NCBI GenBank assembly: GCA_014281115.1
Contig: JACONQ010000004.1
Location: 2,108,001 to 2,172,000 of the forward strand
DNA length: 64,000 bases
Source: Laburnicola sp. R22_1
Taxonomy: Eukaryota > Ascomycota > Dothideomycetes > Pleosporales > Didymosphaeriaceae
Direction of reading: 5' to 3'
Shown here: piece by piece, positions 58,260 through 64,000 of the stretch
Layout of the letters: every line of letters starts with the position of its first letter
Numbering within the stretch: the first letter of the stretch is position 1
Translations under genes and position numbers: made by a program
The notes under the pieces: model-generated
Seen by the model: only the letters and a program-made list of their open reading frames with translations
Databases searched by the model: none
What the model was told of the DNA's origin: nothing

Positions 58260-59654
58260 TCAGACCTTGCGGCACCACCACATTCCAATTTCCAAACACT
58301 CTCCGCTCGAAGCGCCTTTTTGCTCGAGCAAGTCCGACATCATCCAGCCCCACCACCGCTGCCATTCTTCCTGGTTCTTCCCACTGGCTTCCTTCAGCAG
58401 TGGCTCCAGAGACTCTATCATCTGGATGACCACCAGCAATGCTGTGTATCTTAGAGCCGCCTGTTCGTCGGTGAGAGTCATGCAGTCGAGCGTGGCGCAC
58501 TTCTTGCTACGCGTTGCTTCACTCTCACGGCGCTTAACTTGTTGTTTCTCAGCTGCTGCCTCGCGCTCCCACCGCAATTCGCCTAGTGGAATGGCTACTC
58601 TCCGGTTCTCCACATCCTGCAGAGTCTCCGTCTCCTGTAGCAGCATCTGCGAAATACGCGCACACGGCGTCGGGGAAAACTTCCGCTTGTCCAAAGCCTC
58701 CTGTATCCAGACATTCGAGTCGGCCAAAAACTTATTGTGCACTCTAGTAAAGGGAGTTATGGGAGAAATCAGAAAGGTTCCGGTTGAAACGGCGCATGCA
58801 TATTCTTGAGGGTTCTTGCCTGGCGGGGGCGGCGGGTGGGGTAGGATGGATCGGATAATGTGGTCTGTCTCCCAGATCTCCAAGGCTCCTCCGGACTTTA
58901 GTATCCGTATTGCCTCGTCCAGAATTCTTTGCGAAGGCGAGCCGAGTTCCACCACCATGCTCATGTCCTTCATGACGACAATATCGAACTCTCCGTCGTC
59001 GAACGGCAGCGGCACCTTGCGCACGTCGTGCTGCACGAAGTTCCAATCTATGCCTTGCTTTCGCAAATCCGCGGCTATGGGCACAACATCAATACCAGTG
59101 AAGGAGACGTCCTCGTACCCCAAGCCTTCCAGATAGCCATGACAGAGCGAGGACCAGTATCCGCTTCCGCAGGCGATTTCTAGGACCTTGCGAGGGGGGT
59201 GTAGGGGATCGATGCTGGAGCCGAGTGCGCGACCAAAGACCGAGGTGGCTAGGAGGGTATGTAGATTCTGGCGTTGGAGCTCAGGCAGGTCGCAGGGAAG
59301 GGGGTACAGATGGTCTCGGAGGTAGCGGCGGGCGTGGCGGAGGACGAAGGGGTAGGCAAACGTGGTGATGTCATCGGCTTTGGTGCTTTGGGTCGAGGCG
59401 CTCGAAACGGAGCCCCGTGTGGCCTCCATTGAAGGACCGGGTGTGGGTGCGGTCGCGGCTGCGCTGGCGGATATGGTTCGTCCAAGGGCGTCAGTGGTAG
59501 CCAGGTCCCATTGCTTTGCCTCTGCGGTTTTGGGGCGGACGGGTATGCCGGGCGTGGCGTTGCCGCCTGGGAAGCGATACTATGGATTCAGGTCAGAAGC
59601 ATGGCCTTTGGGCGCAGGAGAACAAGACAAGCACACCATCATCCATTCGGCCAT
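58260..59654 (-). CDS. SAM-dependent methyltransferase
   Basis: Two exons: a short first exon 59654..59637 (MAEWMM), a 57-nt intron, and 59579..58260; 445 residues. The in-frame ATG at 59429 is internal: coding-like sequence (FPGGNATPGIPVRP, TAEAKQWDLATTDALG) runs upstream of it to an acceptor at 59580, so the longer model is preferred. The class I methyltransferase core has motif I VLEIACGSGYWSS, an acidic motif II region (FTGIDVVP) and motif IV DGEFDIVVMKDMSMV, followed by a long C-terminal extension with a charged helical stretch (REREAAAEKQQ-like). The substrate is unknown. It is divergent from ccr4 across 1067 bp, and its stop is 91 bp from the LYR gene stop. Confidence 0.82.
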
Positions 59655-60721
59655 CTGGACACCCTTGCCCCACTGTTTTTAGCGGGCTAGCTTTCGATAG
59701 CAGGCCTTTCCTAAGCCGTCCGGTGAGCACGTGTGAATTCGGAACATCGGGGAGCGAAACAGATGGATGGATAGATGGGGGGTGGGCAGCGCAGCAGCAG
59801 CAGCGGGACGAGGGCGGCGGGAGTGGCCGAGCTGCACCGGATGCAGTGGTGCGTTTAGCTTGACCACGACTTGCCCGCCGTCCGGCTGTAGCATGTACCA
59901 TGATGTACGTAGAGAGGGACAGGCCCCTCCTCTCAGCTTTCAGACGTGTAACAACCGAGGTGTGTCAGCTTGAAGAGCGCACGCATGGTCGCGCAAGACG
60001 GTGCAAGCCGTCAGCGAAGAAAGGATGGCCCTTGCTCCCTGGCGGTTCGCTGCAGCCTGCAGATGATGTTCTTGCGTGCGCCTGTGGAACCTTCATGTTG
60101 GTTGGAAACGGAAATGCCACGTGACGTTGCGGAACGGTCTAGCGACAACGAGTTCGCGACATGCGATAGCATCGCTACATTCACTATTGTTTCCATGCGC
60201 TCCACCTGGCGCTAGTCCCCGCCGATTTTCTACTGAAGACACTTTCCGCCTCTGCTGCACTTCTCTCCGCCACCCCACCTCGGTGTACGTCCGCGTCCGC
60301 CGTCTTGTCGTCCATTCCCGCTGCGATTCAACCTCTTCCCCGCCCAGGAACTGACGAGTGGGAAACAGGTACCATCTGGGCACGACGGTCCCCACGCCCT
60401 TATAAACTCCCCGAGCGACACGGCTTGTCCTCCACCGCCCGCACCTCGACTGCTCCGCCCACGCGCGCTCGCTGCCCCCGCGCATAGACGACAACACAAC
60501 GCCGCAATCAACACATGCCCTCCGGCGACAGGCGTCTCCAGCGCAGTATATGACGGCGTGTTGTACGGTCGCCCATGTTAGAAAGAAGAAAGGCGCGTCA
60601 CCGAACCCTCGCACCGACCTGACCCGCGCCCACCGCGCACCTCCCCCGGGCTTCCATTCACCCTCCACCTCCCCACCGCAGCCCTGGGGCCTCTCCACGC
60701 CCTTCGCCGCGATACACTTAG
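59655..60721. promoter_or_regulatory. Divergent region between the methyltransferase and ccr4; probable long ccr4 leader
   Basis: 1.07 kb. The ccr4-proximal 400 bp are C-rich and compositionally like an extended 5' leader. A 95-codon upstream open frame (60550..60837, ATGACGGCG start) overlaps the ccr4 ATG in another frame, so a uORF is possible if transcripts start upstream of 60550. Confidence 0.4.
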
Positions 60722-63112
60722 ATGGCCGATTACGCGGCGTACCAGAGGGGAGCCGGCCAGACATTCTACCCTCAGCACGCACAGAACAATCTCCATTCTC
60801 GCAATCTTCCCAGCCGCGTGCGGTCGCCGACTACTAGCGGCCGCATACTCTTCAACCAAGACACCCCGTCCCCTTCGCGATCTCCCGGCGCACAGTCGCC
60901 CCAGCAATTTGGCATGTTCAACCAAGGCCACGGCCACGGCAATCAAGGCCACGGCGTCATGATGAACGGCGGGCAGCGGTACGCGATGCAGATGAACTTG
61001 GGCAAGCCATTCCAGCACAATCCGACCCACCAGCATCACGCACATGCGCACCAGCAGCACCAGGATCACACTGCAGGCGCGCACGGGGCCCAGTTCAATC
61101 ATCAGCACAATGCTTCTAGTGGGGGCATCTCCAACGTGCAGCCGCACTTTGGGCAAAATCATCTGCAGAATGGAACGCCCGGCAGCGTACACAGCGGGCT
61201 CAGCAAGCCAGTCACCGAACACTGGGCAGAACAATTGAAGCTGGCGCAGGCGGCGCGCGAGATGACGCAGTCTCACTCGCACGCAAGGAACCACCCGAGT
61301 GTGCAGAAGAGCGTGGTAGCTGGGACCGGCAATGGGACTCAGAAAGAATCGGACAAGGAAGAGAGAAATAGACCTGCAGGGTCGACGGTCCAGGACGCCA
61401 AAGAAAACCATGTCTGGACGATTCTCGACTTCGGCGGCCAGAACCTCAAGACGCTCACTCCGACGGTGTTCCAGTACACGTTTCTCACAAAGCTTTATCT
61501 CAATTGCAACAAGCTGTCTATCCTCCCTGCAGGCGTCGGAAGGCTTAGGAACCTCACTCACCTTGACGCGTCGCTGAATGATCTGCGGACTCTGCCTCCG
61601 GAGATCGGCATGCTTGTCAACCTGAAGCAACTTCTCCTCTTCGACAACAATATCAACTTCCTCCCGCACGAACTAGGATCGTTGTTCCAACTGGAGGTGC
61701 TAGGAATTGAGGGCAACCCGATCCCCAGTGAACAGAAAGAGTTGATAATGGAGAGTGGAACGTCCAAGCTCATCGAGCACTTCCGGGAGACTGCTCCAGG
61801 TAAGTTATCAATGGCTCTCAGCTAGCTTGCACTGAATCTGACGTGTCCAGGTCCTGAGCCGCCAATGGATCGAGACTACATTGAGATCGACCAAGTGTCA
61901 GATGATCAGGAAACGGTCTCGGCCCTCAGTTACAACATCTTATGTGACAAGTATTGTACCCCATCGCAATACGGCTATACTGCAAGTGGAGCGTTGTCTT
62001 GGGACCATCGGAGAGAGACGATTCTTGCTGAACTTCGGGAGCGAAACGCTGACATTCTCTGTTTACAAGAAATTGACCAAGAAAGCTTCAACGACTTCTT
62101 CCGGCCGGCTTTGGCACACAATGACTACAAGGGCATGTTTTGGACCAAGACGAGGGCCAGGACCATGGCAGAGAAGGAGGCCAAACTCGTCGATGGCTGT
62201 GCGATCTTCTACAAGAACAGCAAGTGAGTTTGAACGTGGATTTCTCTTCGACATTTGACTAACAACTCTAGATATGTCCTGCTCGACAAGCAGCTGATTG
62301 ATTTTGCTAATATCGCAATCAATCGTCCCGATATGAAAGGAGAGCACGACATATTCAACCGAGTGATGCCCCGAGACGATATTGCAGTCATTGCATTCTT
62401 GGAGAACCGGGCAACGGGTTCGAGATTGATTGTTGGCAATGTACACGTGTTCTGGAACCCGGCGTTCACCGATGTCAAGATGGTGCAGGTGGCGATCCTA
62501 ATGGAGTCGATCACCAAGTTTGCCAACAAATGGGCGAAGATGCCGGCTTGCACGGAGAAGGTGTTGTATCGCTTTGCAAATGGGGATGACGAGGAAGGAA
62601 ACTCAACGCCTGACAGTACGCAAGCGCCCGGGCCGTCCTTGGAATACACGGATGGTGCGCAGATCCCGTTGCTGCTCTGCGGTGATTTCAACTCGACGCC
62701 GACGTCCGGTATCTATGATCTCATGGTGCAAGGCAGCATCTCGAATCAGCACGAAGACCTCGGTAGTCGGAAGTACGGAAACTTGACGCGGGATGGCATT
62801 TCGCATCCGTTCAGTCTCAAGTCCAGCTACTCGGCGATTGGCGAAATGAACTTCACCAATTACACGCCCAACTTCTCCGGCGTCCTGGACTACATTTGGT
62901 ACTCGACCAACACGTTGCAGGTTCTCGGACTCCTTGGCGAAATCGACGAGGAGTATCTGAAGCGAGTGCCTGGATTCCCCAACTATCACTTCCCCTCGGA
63001 CCACGTCGCTCTGTTCGCCAAATACGCGGTCAAGGGCCGGAAGGAGAAGAAGGCAGTGGTGGAGCCAGACTTTGGCCAAGGACGGGAGCGCGACCGGGAC
63101 CGCCGATCGTAG
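60722..63112 (+). CDS. ccr4: Ccr4 deadenylase of the Ccr4-Not complex
   Basis: Exons 60722..61799, 61851..62223 and 62272..63112 (introns 51 and 48 nt), giving 763 residues. A His/Gln/Asn-rich N-terminus (about 200 residues) precedes leucine-rich repeats (about 236-350, LTKLYLNCNKLSILP, LRNLTHLDASLNDLRTLP), which in Ccr4 bind the Not1/Caf1 scaffold. The C-terminal EEP nuclease domain has the catalytic text SYNILCDKY, LCLQEIDQE (metal-binding Glu, about residue 431), CGDFNSTPTSG (about 620) and FPSDHVALFA (about 725). It shortens mRNA poly(A) tails in the cytoplasm. All key nuclease residues are present. The basic tail ends RERDRDRRS. Confidence 0.96.
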
Positions 63113-63830
63113 GTGGAGGACGAAGACGGAAGCCTCTCACCCGCCCGCTATCGACTATTCAATTGACTTCATCTCGACCCTTTGCTTGGAAATCTGTCCA
63201 TAGGCGCGCTCGTGGTTTTCTCCCGTCATGTTTGGGCGTCATCAGTCGGTGTTTGGGGGTGTTTTTCCACGTTCTTTCCCATCTTGTCGGATGTTTGGTC
63301 TTGGGGTTAACGGGCTGGTTCAGGGTTGTGTTTGGTTGAAAGGGAGGCGAGGGCTTTTTCTGGCGTGGCTAGTATACGAGCAAGCAATCTCTGAGAAGAC
63401 TCATGTTTGTTGTGTTTTTGTGCCCCGCGTTCGTGCCTGGCTCTTTTGGGTTGGGATGGCGGGTCTGCTTGCTGCAGACTTTGGGTATGGGGTTGGTTGG
63501 TTGGTTGGATTATGTTTGTTTGCACGTGTATAGGGTACGTAGGTTGGTTGATAAAATGGGCCGTGTCGCCTTGCCCCGCTGGGCTTGGGCTGACTGCGCT
63601 TCCGTGTTCGAGTCTGTGGAAAGCGTGGATGGTGTCATGCAGGTGGTGAGTGCAGGGTCCAGTTCGATGGGGAGGTCCGACGGGAGGCTCCACTCCACGT
63701 GCTTTCGCTAGACCGGCCAGAACTTTGTCAATGCAGTTGGGACTCGACTCCGCAACCTCAACCTGCCCACAACCCGCCCACACTACGCATATCTACCGAC
63801 CTGACCCGCAGCCTTGCACACTCGCCCACC
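63113..63830. other. ccr4 3' flank and sec14 upstream region
   Basis: Strongly G/T-rich 3' flank (63200-63500), then C/A-rich sequence before the ATG at 63831. Open frames here are compositional. No gene was supported. Confidence 0.5.
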
Positions 63831-64000
63831 ATGGCTGCCGCCGGCGCAAAAGAGCTCCCGCTCGACCCCAAGTACGACGACTACGACTACCCCACCACGG
63901 CACCGACGCCGCAGAACGGCCACCCGGGCCACACGACGCCCGAGCAGGATGCGCAGGTGTACCAGCTCCGGGCGATGCTGGAGCAGGCGGGCTACACGAA
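63831..64000 (+). CDS. Sec14-like phosphatidylinositol/phosphatidylcholine transfer protein, 5' end only
   Basis: The ATG at 63831 follows CCCACC. The first 56 codons run off the right edge: MAAAGAKELPLDPKYDDYDY, then TPQNGHPGHTTPEQD and VYQLRAMLEQAGYT. This is the conserved N-terminus of fungal Sec14, just ahead of the CRAL-TRIO N-terminal helices. Sec14 moves phosphatidylinositol and phosphatidylcholine between Golgi membranes. The assignment rests on this short segment only. Confidence 0.75.
   Translation, partial: MAAAGAKELPLDPKYDDYDYPTTAPTPQNGHPGHTTPEQDAQVYQLRAMLEQAGYT

Overview
The window is nuclear DNA of a filamentous ascomycete (Pezizomycotina; probably a dothideomycete, from overall protein character, not certain). 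Short GT-AG introns of about 45-75 nt interrupt most genes. House-keeping genes are close-packed on both strands and often divergent. HET-domain genes and a heavily mutated, TpA-rich transposon block are present, as expected of a fungus with repeat-induced point mutation (RIP). I rebuilt gene models by hand from splice signals and frame; exon coordinates are in the evidence fields. No tRNA, rRNA or CRISPR array was recognised.

Left arm (1-18.9 kb): a HET-domain gene running off the left edge; complex I NUO-40/NDUFA9 divergent from proteasome subunit Rpn9; GPI transamidase subunit Gaa1 divergent from a rhomboid protease; an Rmd1/DUF155 mitochondrial protein; a secreted heme-thiolate peroxidase; condensin Smc4 with a Glu-Pro repeat; and a newly modelled two-exon gene for a 141-residue secreted protein with ten cysteines, about 270 bp from the transposon island.

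Island (19.14-29.73 kb): a nested transposon. The outer element looks like a pogo/Fot1-type DDE transposon, with 20-bp perfect terminal inverted repeats and TA target duplications. An 8.0-kb Ty3/gypsy chromovirus-like LTR retrotransposon (two 213-bp LTRs, 5-bp CTTAG target duplication) sits in its transposase gene. Both are full of stops, and the LTRs differ almost only by transitions, a RIP signature. The outer element's target is one copy of a 29-bp repeat whose other copy is still intact next door.

Middle (29.9-42.2 kb): a small Nif3/CutA-like protein, a group II PLP decarboxylase divergent from a RecQ/Sgs1/BLM helicase, a secreted cupredoxin, and two unrecognised small genes.

Conflict-type block (42.5-49.7 kb, minus strand): a HET-domain gene broken by at least one frameshift lies beside a large sacsin/NO VEIN-like HATPase gene. 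The latter has eight traceable exons and a single in-frame TAA in its largest exon. Both look like lost or allelic non-self recognition/defence genes.

Right arm (50.5-64 kb): a small unrecognised gene; an AcrB-like membrane/coiled-coil protein; a hotdog thioesterase-like protein divergent from an ETFRF1/LYRM5-type LYR protein; a methyltransferase divergent from the Ccr4 deadenylase; and the start of a Sec14-like gene at the right edge.
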